Below are positions 36,401 through 46,940 of a DNA stretch of 64,000 nucleotides, one piece after another (the stretch's first letter is position 1; each line of letters begins with the position of its first letter). Location: assembly GCF_963678635.1 (NCBI RefSeq), contig NC_087062.1, positions 86,775,845 to 86,839,844 on the forward strand, given 5' to 3'. Source of the DNA: Symsagittifera roscoffensis. Taxonomy: Eukaryota; Xenacoelomorpha; Acoela; Convolutidae. Both the position numbers and the translations under genes were made by a program. The notes beneath the pieces are model-generated. The model was not told the DNA's origin. It did no database searches and saw nothing but the letters and a program-made list of their open reading frames with translations.

Positions 36401-39400
36401 ATTTCGAATTTGTGCTCCATATTAAATTTCGGTCGAGCACTGACATGCTCATTATTTAAAGCTGCGGTAAAAGAAAAACAATTTAAGACAATTGCAACCG
36501 ACTAGAAGGAAGCAAGAACCGCGCAAATCAGGAAGATGGGCAATCAGCGAGAGCAAAACCGCAAAATCACGATCAGTGCAGACATAACCAATAAATAAAG
36601 CAGACATAATCAAAAAGGCGTTCTTTCTATATATTAAGTTTTAATTACCTGTTAAACTTTTATTGTAAAAGGTCCGGACCGATGTCCTCACTTTGTCTTT
36701 CGACTTTTAAAGTCGAGCGCATGTCAGTGCTCGACCGAAAAAATAGTCGAGGCAGGGGTTTGGGTCAAGTACAAATTCAAAACATACCTCGAACACGATC
36801 GAGCCAATTCGAAACATATCTCGAGGATGGTCGAAATAGACCTAGAGCACGGTCGAGCACGGTCGAAAGTGCATTGTTGAACGCGGTCGAAGCGCATTGT
36901 TGAACGCGGTCAAAACATACCTGGAGCATGGTCGAAACATACCGTGAGCGCAGCCGGAACATACTTCGAGCACGGCGGAGACACACATCGAGCACGTGGA
37001 AACAAGCCACGTGCACGGTTGAAAGGAACCTCGAGAATGAATGAAACATACCTCGAGCATAGCTGGAACAAACCTCGAGCACAATCGATACATACCTCTA
37101 GCATGTTAGAAACAAACCTCCAGTACAGTCGATACACCTCGACAACCGTCGAAACATATCTTGACCACAATCGAAACATGCCTCGAGCACAGTCGAAACA
37201 TACCTTGAGCAGAGCCAAAAGATACCTCGAGCACAACGGAAATATACCTTAAGCACGTTGTTAGAAACAAACCTCAAGCACGGTTGAAACGCCTCTTGAG
37301 CATCATCGAAACCTATTTTGAGCACATTCGAAAGGCACCTCGTGGACTGGCGAGCGATACATACCTTGAGCACAGTTGAAACATATCTTGCTTGGGTCAC
37401 GGTCGAGAAGTTTTTTTTCGGTCGAGCACGGTCGAAATTTATCTTGCTTGGTTCGAGCACGGTCGAAACTTAAAGTGAGCATCTCGACCTGGGGATTGAA
37501 CATGGTAAACTAGCAGGAATGAGATGTTTTCACATCTAAAAGATCGTTTTAAAAAGAATTAAAAACATATTGGGGTCAAATTCAGTGTCAGAAAGAAGAG
37601 ATAGTTCTGCAACCAAAAGTAAACATAACAAAGAGTTTTCAAATGTAAACCCACCATATTTGAATTCATTTGTTCGTCGTCCGGTCTCAGATTGCACGCT
37701 GTGACGATGTCCCACACGACACCCAAAATAGCTGTACCCACCGGCACAAAAAGTAGCAAGAGAAAGTACAACACGAGCAGTGAAGGATTCGCTTTGGACT
37801 GGAGTGCGCAAAACTTGCCCCCGTTTTCTGCTTTTCGTTCTTGTTTGGAAAAGTAGATGATTGGTGTGGTCGATATAAAAGCTAGTATGCCGCTTCCGAT
37901 ACTGAACTTGAGGGCGAGATGTTTGGATGAGTTGCTGGCATGCCAGTTTGGTAGTTTCAGTTTGAGGAATTGATCCAAAACTAGGACGAAAATTTGCAAC
38001 GTCACAGCCTGTGTTGTCGCCCAAGAAACGTAGTCTATAAGTTTGCAAGCTCCATCCTGCACAAAACATTTCGAGGAAAATTGGTTATCAAAATCTTTAT
38101 TTTTTATTTAAGCAGCCATACGCTTTATCGGAACGTTGAATGATTCATTTTTTTTTCAGCAATGAAACTTGCAAGAGCTCATTTTGCAAATGGTATCGTT
38201 CGTGCAAATTCCGAACCGGAAACCGCGAATTTTGAACCGGCAATTTGATTGCAAGGCTAGAATCGCTACTAATTGCGTCATAAATACCATTTAATGTCAA
38301 TGATTGGTGTAAGGGCGGACTCATCGTGCTCCTAAGCAAGAAGCAAATCAATTTAAAAAAAAAAAAGCTATTTACAAAAATTTTATTTTCCAGCCAGAAA
38401 CTTATAATCAAACAAGGTATGAGATTGTACGTTCACCACTATACGTCGGCACTATACGTTCACCACTATACGTCGGCACTATACGTTCACCACTATACGT
38501 CGGCACTATACGTTCACCACTATACGTCGGCACTATACGTTCACCACTATACGTCGGCACTATACGTTCACCACTATACGTCGGCACTATACGTTCACCA
38601 CTATACGTCGGCACTATACGTTCACCACTATACGTCGGCACTATACGTTCACCACTATACGTCGGCACTATACGTTCACCACTATACGTCGGCACTATAC
38701 GTTCACCACTATACGTCGGCACTATACGTTCACCACTATACGTCGGCACTATACGTTCACCACTATACGTCGGCACTATACGTTCACCACTATACGTCGG
38801 CTTGGGAAAATTTACGCCGGAACTTTTTAATTAGCAGTTTTTGATAGCTAGTCTGACTCTAAATAGTTTTTCAAAAATCTACCGCAGTGCAAATTGAAAA
38901 AATTGGGCCTTTTGCACCAGTTTCAGTGACATTTTCTTGGGCGCCTCGTTAGAAGTAGAAGTGCGCATCAAAAAATGCAATTTACTAAGATCCTTCCTTA
39001 ATATGTCCAAGTTTCCTTTTGCATTTCTTTGAAAATCCTGAATATGCACTTGATAGGGCCTTAAACTTTCAACAAACCAACTTTACGACGCCAAGGTCGG
39101 TCTTATGAGATCACGAAAAGTGACCTAGCTTGTTTCTCAGTTTCGCCAAATTATCTTTTATGTGTAAGAGGGTTTTGCACCCGAGTCGGGAGACAAAAAA
39201 CCACCGACTCCATTTCCTTGATATTTTGTGGAATCTTCTGCAAACTTTATGGAATCCAACGGCAATGTCAACTGAATCCAACTCATTCACAGATAGCCCG
39301 AACAACTACAAAAAACGCCAAAGGTTTCAGAAAAAAAAACGAAAAACAGAAACGCACAAAAAAAACAGGAACAAACGAAAACCAAGCCTTTAATATTTCA

Positions 39401-42400
39401 TTCAACAGAACCATCAATTTGAAAAAACCATACGAAGCCTAATTAATTGACAAATACAAAAAAATAGTGGTAAAGAAACATGAGCAACATTGTTTTGTCA
39501 AGTTTTCCTTATTTTTTTCGACTTTTGAAGAAAATTGGAATATTTGTGTTCGATGTATTTTTTTCTTCAGACAAATTTTGATAGTTTAGGGAGCCATTTT
39601 TGAACTTCGTTTTTATGCCATCTGAAAAATTAAAGACGATGTGAGCTTAAGTGTAAAAATATATTGTACAAGCATAATTCGTAATTTAAGGCGGTTTGAA
39701 ATTGCCAGCTTTGCTACTTTGGAACAATAAACGTGGGATATGTTTCGAGCTATTAACGCGCAAGCTGTTATTTAGTCCAGTCCAGAAATTGGTCCAATTT
39801 GATTTAGCAAGCCAGTTAGTGAGAAAAAAATTTTACGTTGCTAACTCTAACAAGACTGCTCGTATCAGGGCAAAGCCCTGAATGTTCCGACTGCCTTTTA
39901 AGGTTTATTGAGCAGTAATAAGAATAAAAAAGTTAGAAAGTAATAAAATAAAATGAATTTTTTTTCTAACGTTTGAAATTTTATATGAAAATCACCCGCC
40001 CCACGCCATATAAGTACAAAAGAATAGATTTTGCTCCTTGTAACAAATCAATTATGGCAAATCAGCTTCCTTCGACCAATTGGGAACGATTTCTACGACG
40101 GATTAAATCTCCGCATACGCGTTAATAGCGCGAAATATATCGCGCGAAATATATCGCGCGTTAATTGTCCCAAATTGGCCAAAATGGAAATCTTTAAACC
40201 CCGATAATTTTACGAAAAATGATCACAGGTAAAATAACTTTTCAAATTCAAGCTCAGGACAACAGTACCTTTTGAATGATATAAAAAAATTCCGTCAAAA
40301 ATGGTTAGTTAAAAAGTCGAAATTTGTCTGAAGAAAAAAAAAACCACCCGAACACAAATATTCCGTTACTTTTGTTACGAAAGCCGAAAAAAAATTAACT
40401 GTTATCATTTTTTGTAAAATTGTGGGGTTTGCACATGGCTAGTTTGGCCAATTTGGGATAATTATCGCACAAATGCGCGTTAGCCGCGTATTATTGCTTT
40501 CCAGGTTCTATCATAAATATACGACACGCTAAATACAACCTTCAATTTAAAGGCCGATAAGAAATCTTTTGCTTGAATATTTGACAATTTTTTTCTCGTC
40601 ATTTTGTGTTTCATTTTTAACAAAATGATGGCCTCAATTCAATTTGGAACGCATTAATATGTCTTTTATGGGTGTTTTTCTAGGATAAAAAAACGCCGAG
40701 CATTAATTATCCCGAAGTAGCCAAAAATGCAATTTTCTAACCCCCGTAACTTTACAAAAAAAGAACACAGGTGAACATTTTTTACAGTTGAGCTTCCTGC
40801 AACAATATCTTTCAGATGGTATTAAAAAGTCCGTCAAAAACGCCTAGTTTAAAATTCGTAAATAAGTGAAAACAAAATCAACCCAAGCATAAATATTGCG
40901 TATTTCCTTCGAAAGTCGGAACAGTAATAACGCATTGAACTGTGTTTTTTTTTCATTAACAGTCTATAAAAAAAGACACAGAGGCGAAGCGGAGCTTCGC
41001 ACTACTTGTGATACAACAGAAACATAAAAGATTGAAAATTTTTTATAATGTTTAAGTTAAATAATTTGTGGTGCAAATCAAAAAATAATAATCTGACCTG
41101 ATTAGACCTTAACGCGCAGATAGAACAATCAGGGCTTTGCTTTGATACGAGCACTCTGGTTTGCTTTTATAACATCCTATACACAAATACAAACAAACCT
41201 TCCAATATTCTCTCCGGCTTGCAAGATTTTCTATTAAGTTTTTAAAATAAATTTCAATTTCTTGTTGAACATTAGGAGCACTTCTTGTTCCTTAATCTTT
41301 AAAGTTATAAAATATTTACAAAAAAAACTGTTTTTTTCTTACTTATTAGTTTCTGAAAAAAATTGGGTTCTTAAAGCGGTCCGTTAGCAATGGTAATTAA
41401 AAATAGATCTTGTAGAAAAAAAAGACAAAACAAATGGATGTAAACCACTTTAAAAAGTTTTACTGCAAAACAATGGCCAAACTTAAGAGATGTTCAAATT
41501 TCTGTAAAATTTTTAAAATTATTTAAATTTAATAGTTAAATTAATTCGTTAAGAAATAAATGATTCGTTGCTTCATGAAACTTATAACAGCGTTTCATAT
41601 ATAACAATATACAACTTCCAACATGGCAATTAAGCAAAACGGAAATAATATCACTGAATATTACAAAGAAACTGCATATATGCACATAGTTGAAGCTTCG
41701 ATGCACTTGCAGTAAAAAAAAAACCAGCGAGAATGATAAATTAGATCTAAAAATTGAACCAATTTTCTAAAGCTCAACTCATATTTTATTGGAAAACTGC
41801 ATTAAACCTTTGCTAACATGAAAAATCTTAACAAACGTAGAATGGAAAAACTAAAATTTTTAAAATTAACCTTCGAATAAAATAACAACATCACTAAGCA
41901 AGATGGAAAATGAAGCTGAAAAAATACCCGAATAAAAAAAAATTGTTGTCTTGATAGTCTTAAGCCTCTTAAATACTTGAGCGTCTTAAATAGATGGATT
42001 TGCCTCTCCATAGAGGTTTATTGGCTAAATGCGTGATCTTACAGTGCATAGTATGAACAACGGTGGCCAGTTAACAACCAGAATGGTCTAAGAGCAGAAT
42101 GGTTCCAAGAGAAGAAAAATAGAAAAATATCAACTTCAATAAGCTAATCGGTACATTAATTATCAGAAATGTAAATAATAGCAAAGCAACGAACATTCTA
42201 CGCATAATTTGAGAAATTTAATTAAGAATTAAAAAAAAAACTAATAAAAAACTTAATGAAGTTAACCAATTCATGATTAATTTATTCGTTTTCTTGGTAT
42301 TTTTTGACGATTCTAATAATCGTATTATCAATTAGCCCGTATAAAACAATATAAGTCAATTTTTTCTGTTTTTCTGCTCTTGGAACCATTCTGCACTTGG

Positions 42401-43802
42401 ACCATTCTGCTTATTGCTCCGCCTCCATGAACAACTTTCTGTTCACAATAGTTGGTTTATAGCCAAATTTCTATGTATTATGACACTTAATTTTTTTTTC
42501 AAAAATGAATTTCAAATGGGAGATGGATAAAAACCTGAGATTGTCATCGGGACCTGTTATCATGAGAATAATGATAGAGTGATCGATTTATGGTGGAGAG
42601 TCTGCAATTATTCAAAAAGGTTCAAAACCCGATTACAGTCCTATTCGCCGAAAGTTTTGAATCAATAACCGAATGTGTTTCCATAAACAGTTCTTGCTTC
42701 TAAGCTGACAAGTACGCTCGCAACACTTATTAGCCCGACTGCTTATCCGCTGATTTTGTAATTGGAAAACATTAATCTCAATACAATGGGTTGATTGTTC
42801 CGACCATTTGAGAAATGGGGAGGAACCTTGTATTTAGTTGTTTTCTTTTTAAAATGTTTTGCCACTCAAAATCAAGTACCACAAATAATCATTAAAATCA
42901 TTATCGAGCAATATTTCAAATGGAAAACCTTTCAGTCGTAATTTGAACGACTTTTAAAAAATTTCATTAGACATTGGAAAAAGCTGGTTTGAAATTTACG
43001 ATTTTTGGTTCATTTTCGAGCGAATAAAGCGCGCAAGCAGGCTTACAATAGCTTATTCCTACTTAATTTAGGTTTCACACAAATAAAACATTTTATGGAA
43101 ATTTTTAGCGCCATTTCATGATTCAAAAACTTCAAAAAATTTGAACTTTTTCTGCAAAATTTGAGAAAAAAATTCTTTGTACAATCTGTTGTACAATTTA
43201 TTTATATTACTATGACTGTCAAATATGTCTGAATTATATTTATACGTCAGATCTTTTTATCACACCACGCAGAGAAAACTACACTAATAAGAAGAAGAAA
43301 AAATTTTTGTACTTTTTTAAAGACTATGGATGGAACACTCTGTGCTACTTGCTTAGTAACTGACCATCTTTCTTTCTTTTTTGCTTTTTGAAGCTGTTGC
43401 CATTTTTTTGAGAATTTTGCTTATAACTGAACTTTGGTTGGCTCATATTAAATTTTAACCATTCAGTCCCCCATTTTCTTTCAAACTTTCCCATTGTTTT
43501 TTAATGATTTTGAAAGTTGGTGTTTTACTTACGCCAAAGTCCTGCAATTTGATGCCATATAACATCAATGAACCATGAGCACTCGCCGACAAAGTGTCCC
43601 AAACAGACAGATACTTTAAGATGAATGCACTAGACGAATGAGGTAGATCGTCCACAACACGAAAACACAGAATATTTCCAACAACACCAAGTAGAGAAAT
43701 AACTCCTCCTAATACACGCCCACCGCTCAAAATGAAACCTACAAACATGTTTCCGTCGACTGACAACGTTGACCTTTTTAAGCGCACCTTAAAGTTTATC
43801 AT
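32607..43802 (-). CDS. Class A GPCR-like seven-transmembrane receptor, three exons
   Basis: Joining exons 43802-43533, 38056-37651 and 33430-32607 gives a 499-residue protein. TM1 is about residues 20-48, with GVVGN at 39-43. TM2 is 59-83 (Asp69). Cys94 at the start of TM3 and Cys173 in extracellular loop 2 form the expected disulfide pair. TM4 is about 138-158, TM5 181-210 (Pro195), TM6 332-354 and TM7 368-390, with NSSIGFLVY and an FR helix-8 start. Intracellular loop 3 (about 212-331) and the tail (391-499) are long and Ser-rich. Key motifs are altered: DQF replaces DRY, TM6 lacks CWxP, and TM7 has Gly where NPxxY has Pro. Intron phases agree: 0/0 (GTAAGT donor) for intron 1 and 1/1 for intron 2, whose GTTTAC donor is weak. 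It probably acts at the plasma membrane through G proteins; the ligand is unknown. An upstream exon cannot be excluded, because CAG precedes the ATG at 43811. Introns are about 5.5 and 4.2 kb. Confidence 0.8.
33478..33640. repeat. Dispersed repeat, copy 1 (partner at 62223)
   Basis: Shares an ordered series with 62223-62420 in the same orientation: CATAGGGTAATTTC, GTACACCG, CGCTATCT, TTAGTCTA, and AATAAATCTA or AATAGATCTA. It sits in GPCR intron 2, just upstream of exon 3. It may be an LTR or SINE relic. Confidence 0.6.
34500..35515. repeat. Cluster of TGCGGAATCC motifs
   Basis: TGCGGA or its complement TCCGCA occurs about a dozen times within 1 kb, often as TTTGCGGAATCC, for example near 34514, 34543, 34660, 34684, 34752, 34777, 34812, 35375, 35412 and 35503. 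A 15-nt near-palindrome TTGCGGAATCCGCAA lies at about 34751-34765. Spacing is irregular. The cluster lies inside GPCR intron 2. Confidence 0.5.
34938..35069. repeat. Four-copy 33-bp tandem repeat
   Basis: Units start at 34938, 34971, 35004 and 35037, each exactly 33 bases. They share GAACACTTTT, then GATCT/CAGAT and a run such as CTGTAAAAAT. Divergence between units is substantial, so the array is old. Confidence 0.75.
35975..36448. repeat. 22-bp minisatellite, left arm of large palindrome
   Basis: About 18-20 diverged units of a 22-bp repeat with core GTGCTCGAGGTATGTTTCGA. At 36180-36360 successive units keep exact 22-bp spacing. The arm ends with a block at 36427-36448 that is perfectly complementary to 36719-36740 in the right arm. 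Confidence 0.88.
36719..37485. repeat. 22-bp minisatellite, right arm (inverted) of large palindrome
   Basis: The same 22-bp unit in reverse orientation (GAAACATACCTCGAGCACGG), repeated about 30 times with divergence. Together with the left arm it makes an inverted repeat with a spacer of about 270 bases. Transcription of the GPCR gene would place both arms in one intron RNA, where they could pair. Confidence 0.88.
37651..38056 (-). CDS. GPCR exon 2: TM3, TM4, TM5
   Basis: Acceptor TTTTGTGCAG precedes the exon in phase 0. The exon encodes Cys94, TM3 ending in VLVLDQF, TM4, loop 2 with Cys173, and a Leu/Phe-rich TM5. The donor chosen ends on a single G (phase 1), which fits exon 3. An alternative GTGGGT donor four bases earlier would break the frame. 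Confidence 0.78.
38428..38801. repeat. 27-bp tandem array, about 14 near-identical copies
   Basis: The unit is ACTATACGTTCACC plus ACTATACGTCGGC, itself a 14+13 near-duplication. I see no clear mismatch among the copies. All six frames stay open because the unit length is a multiple of three and lacks stops, which produces spurious repeat peptides. The array lies in GPCR intron 1, about 370 bases upstream of exon 2. Its homogeneity suggests recent expansion. Confidence 0.95.
39490..39856 (-). repeat. Inverted partial copy of the TIR element
   Basis: The reverse complement of 39500-39600 matches 40300-40390 (CAAATTTGTCTGAAGAAAAA, then GAACACAAATATTCC). GCTATTAACGCGCAAGC at about 39750 is the complement of a motif found near 40120 and 44930. 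It lies back to back with the next element. Confidence 0.55.
39857..41153. mobile_element. Non-autonomous DNA transposon-like element with terminal inverted repeats
   Basis: The left end reads TGCTCGTATCAGGGCAAAGC at 39857. The right end at 41123-41153 is its inverted counterpart (GGGCTTTGCTTTGATACGAGCA). The interior has palindromic CGCG motifs (CGCGAAATATATCGCGCG near 40130) and two diverged copies of a module about 505 bases apart (about 40180 and 40690). No transposase frame is present. Partial copies occur at 44690-46094 (inverted) and 61919-62200. Confidence 0.7.
42079..42409. mobile_element. MITE with long terminal inverted repeats
   Basis: The 33 bases at 42079-42111 match the complement of 42377-42409 at about 30 of 33 positions (CAGAATGGT...GGTTCCAAGAG). 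Weaker complementarity continues inward for another 15-20 bases. The 331-bp interior is AT-rich and non-coding. No obvious target-site duplication is seen. It sits in GPCR intron 1. Confidence 0.82.
43533..43802 (-). CDS. GPCR exon 1: start codon, TM1, TM2
   Basis: 90 codons from the ATG at 43802 to a phase-0 GTAAGT donor after GGC. Carries the TM1 Gly-Asn pair and the TM2 Asp (SVWD). The open frame continues 26 codons past the donor to a stop at 43455, but that extension is charged and unlike a receptor. Confidence 0.8.
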
Positions 43803-44689
43803 ATTTTTCTGAGTTTTTTCAATTAAGCTATACTTCTATACTTCTCCTTTCTTAAGTTTAAAAGACATAAAACTCTTGTAAATTTAAAGAGCTTATAGGT
43901 TTTTGCAGGATATAAAGTTAACATCAAAATTAGTTCGACATTGGAACCTTTTTAACTAATTTTGGATTGCAACGGATGTAGTAGCGTCGTTGAAAGCTAA
44001 AAAGCAATTTCGTCTGTCTGGAAATTTTTCGATAATATCATAAACTTAACTGCAATGATTCATTGTCGAATGGGTCTGATATACTTTGCAGTAAACCAAT
44101 TAAAAGTACAAAGATATGATGTTTGGAAGCACGATAATATAACAAAGAACTTTTTCAAATCTGATGGCACCTATCAAGATTTTTGTGAGCAAAATCGAAA
44201 AATTATTTTTATTCCATTCTATAAGTAAGCAAGGATCTATCTTTTTATTCCCCATTTTGGTACCTAGTAGCGAGTTGTCACTCCTATACTGAAGTAATTC
44301 AACGACTAAGATAATGCTTGTTTTGCACGTAGTAACGAATCTCGCGCTTTTGTAAAAGAGGAGGGGATAGTTAGAAATGTGTAGAAAGATATATTTAGCA
44401 AAATCTGGGGGAATAAAAAAATGATCAATGGTTAATTGATGATTTGACGGTGGAGATCATGTTGGTGTTTTTGTCATAAAAGTCTCGTGGTCATAAATTA
44501 ACTGATTTGGGTTAGATTTGAATCGTGTAAAACCATTAGTAAATAAAGGTATCGATGAGCCTACGAATTGTTGCGAACAGATTGTAGCGGATATTTTTCT
44601 AGTGCTGGCATCTGGTGTTTGGTAAAACATAGCAGCCAATGGGTTGAAAACTTAGAGAAACCTGTTTACAAACATAGCTACATTGTGTT
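43803..44689. other. Upstream flank of the GPCR gene
   Basis: I see no further exon and no promoter element I can support. The promoter and 5' UTR of the receptor gene should lie here, or beyond an unseen intron. Confidence 0.35.
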
Positions 44690-46094
44690 TACTGTTCCTA
44701 CTTTTGAAGAAAGTGAGGAAACATTTTTGCTCGGGGAGTTTTTTTTCGCAGACAAATTTCGACTTTTTAACTAGCAATTTGTGACGACATTTTATAAAAT
44801 CATCATGACGACAAATTGAAAAAGATATTTCACCTGTGATCATTTCTCGTAAAATTAAGGGGCATTAAAAACTGCCAATTGAACCAATTCGGGACAATTA
44901 GGGTGCAACACATTTTGTGCTATTAACGCGCAAGCGGAGAATTGAACCGTTTTAAAAAATGTTCCAAGCTTCGCGGCGATAACAGGCTCTAATAATTTTC
45001 GTATAGAAACCTACCTTCTGTTGGCAAGCTCGCCACACGTTGGTGCGACAACGGCAGTCACTATTTTGTTGTGTATTTTGTGTGAGCAAAAAATAATTTT
45101 GGCCTACCGACTTTGAAAACCATCAAGGATAGCTGCTTGCTGTGCAAGTAGCACAAATGTTCCCACCACATTCTAAGAATTTTTTTTGCTTTTTTCTATG
45201 TTAGTGTATTTTATATAAGTCGTGTGATGATACAAGTATATGAACGCGTAGAAATGTAGTCAATTAGGCAAAGACTACTCCAATTCTTGTCAAAAGACGA
45301 ATAAAATTTTTTAAACATTCGAAAAAAATTAATTTTTTTTTCAAATTTTTGCACTTAAAATTAGAAATATTTTTTAAAAGTTTTTTTGCGAGAGAAGAAC
45401 TAAATGGAGCCTCAAAGCAAGTTTTCCTTTTATCAAAAAGAATTTTTTTAGCCGAAATTGCTAATTTTCATACATACCAAAGGTTACTCAATCGCTTTAA
45501 GCTCGAAAAAAATTATGATATATCACTCGAACTTCTCCGATTATGATTTGTCCCTGTCCTGATGTTGCGTGGACAACAAAAAGTTGAAAAAGAAAAAAAC
45601 TAAAATACGCCCGAATACAAAGTTCTTCCCTATTTTCAATGGTCGGAACAATTATCACTGTTTTGTATCCGACGTATTTTGTTCCGATCTATTGTTCCGA
45701 CTTATTTTCAGTGGTCGGAACAACTATCACTGTTTTGTATCCGACCTATTTTGTTCCGACCTATTGTTCCGACCTATTTTCAATGGTCGGAACAATTATC
45801 ACTGTTTTGTATCGGACTGTTTTTTTTGCTCGTTTTCATACATTACCGCACTGTTTTGCTTTGGGCTATTTTGTATTGCACTGTTTTGTACAATCACATC
45901 CAACTTAAATTGAAGCATGATATCTGGTCTATTCAAAACTTTGCAAATTTTTTACTTTGCGCTTTACTTAGCGTGTGGGCGGATGATTTGGAATTTTTTC
46001 ATTTTTTTTGTTCAATCATTTTTTAAAGCAAATACTGCCCCCATGGACTTTAAAACGAAGTCGGAACATTCAGAGCTTTGCCCCGATACCAGCA
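44690..46094 (-). mobile_element. Inverted copy of the TIR element family
   Basis: The terminal string at 46060-46094 is the complement of the left end at 39857 (GCTGGTATCGGGGCAAAGC). Reading inward, GCTTGCGCGTTAATAGC, TTAATTGTCCC, AATGATCACAGGT and TAAAAAGTCGAAATTTGTCT match the interior near 40120-40330 in order. The copy contains a 72-bp tandem repeat absent from the other copies. Confidence 0.68.
45641..45820. repeat. 72-bp tandem repeat, about 2.5 copies
   Basis: Units begin GGTCGGAACA at 45641, 45713 and 45785, exactly 72 bases apart and highly similar. Because 72 is divisible by three, all frames show repeated peptides, which are artefacts. It lies inside the TIR element copy. Confidence 0.85.
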
Positions 46095-46164
46095 GTTTTG
46101 TTGGCCTTTCATCAATGCATGAGCTAGATTCTCCAGCCGAATTTATCGATAAGTTTTTTTATTT

Positions 46165-46220
46165 TGGTTCTGTGGGTTAAGCTGAGCGCTGTGGGTGAGG
46201 CCGATATGCCTTAGCATGCT
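46165..46220 (+). repeat. tRNA-like SINE head, copy 1 (weak)
   Basis: The string AGCGCTGTGGGTGAGGCC, followed by AGCATGCTCAAGA, resembles the box A half of a tRNA-derived SINE and matches 63308-63350. No box B is evident, so it is at best a fragment. Confidence 0.35.
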
Positions 46221-46495
46221 CAAGAGTTCTGATTTTTGGCTGAAGACGTTTTAACGGTGCGTGTATGGTTGTGACAAGTAATACTCAGTTTTAAATCTTT
46301 AGTTAATGACTTTCACGTTTCCTTTTGTCTGTATTAAAATTGTCAATATGCAAGTTTTAAGGTCATAGTTATTGAGTTTTTCATCCTTGGTTTTAATTAG
46401 TGTTCGGGTCTTTTTATGTGTGGATTCTCCTCTGGTTCTTTGAATACTAAGACTGGGTTGGGATTCCTATGAGAGCAAGCAAATCGCCACACAAG

Positions 46496-46533
46496 CAAAC
46501 CACGAATATCACTTAAGTGATATTCGTGGTTTG
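46496..46533. repeat. Perfect 38-nt palindrome
   Basis: Two 19-nt perfect arms meet at CTTAAG with no loop. Beyond them, CACACAAG on the left and TTGTTGTGTG on the right continue an imperfect inverted repeat. As DNA it can extrude a cruciform; as RNA it would form a hairpin. Confidence 0.95.
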
Positions 46534-46599
46534 ATTTTGTTGTGTGTAGATTTGTTAGCTTGCATTTTTGAAATAGCTTGTTACAGTCCACTCGGAGAC

Positions 46600-46940
46600 C
46601 AACTATTAAGCAGACCAACTTTTTAGCAAAAAGTAAAAAAAAGTCTTTTAGCAGACCAACGTAACAAAACTGACGCATAATTGATTGACAGACGTCAAAA
46701 GATGCTCAGTCATGGGTAAGGTCAAGCTTCTCTATATAAGGTAAATATTTGACAATTTGTCAACATAACTAATAACTTAAAAAAAAATTAGTACAAATTA
46801 GCGGCAGTGCACAGATTTACTTGCAAAATAACATGTAACATGACAGTTGCCAATGCCGCGTTTAATATTAGTATTCTGACTTGCTTATTGTTTTGAGTCT
46901 GCTAAACATCGGTCTGCTAAAAACCGGTCTTCTCAAAAAT
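46600..46940. mobile_element. Small element bounded by inverted GGTCTGCT repeats
   Basis: AGCAGACCAAC occurs at about 46611 and 46648. The inverted GGTCTGCTAAA or TCTGCTAAA occurs at about 46902-46930. The ends therefore consist of doubled short inverted repeats flanking about 250 bases of non-coding sequence. The layout is MITE-like and the boundaries are approximate. Confidence 0.5.

Noticed and set aside
35906-37500. Several open frames with Cys/Arg-rich repeated peptides
   Set aside because: The 22-bp minisatellite arms explain them. The frames change every unit, since 22 is not a multiple of three, and no family is recognisable.
38428-38801. CRISPR-like array
   Set aside because: Units are directly adjacent with no unique spacers, and the window is eukaryotic.
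38326-38844. Repetitive peptides in open frames on both strands (YVHHYTSAL and PTYSGERIV types)
   Set aside because: They are produced by a 27-bp tandem array lacking stops in any frame. There is no start context or flanking coding sequence, and the array lies in a GPCR intron.
43455-43532. Extension of GPCR exon 1 to the stop at 43455
   Set aside because: A perfect GTAAGT donor at 43532 joins in phase to exon 2. The extension is polar and does not continue the membrane pattern.
45569-46180. Overlapping repeated frames with VGTTITVLYPTYFVP peptides
   Set aside because: They reflect a 72-bp tandem repeat inside a TIR element copy; all three plus frames are open for the same reason.
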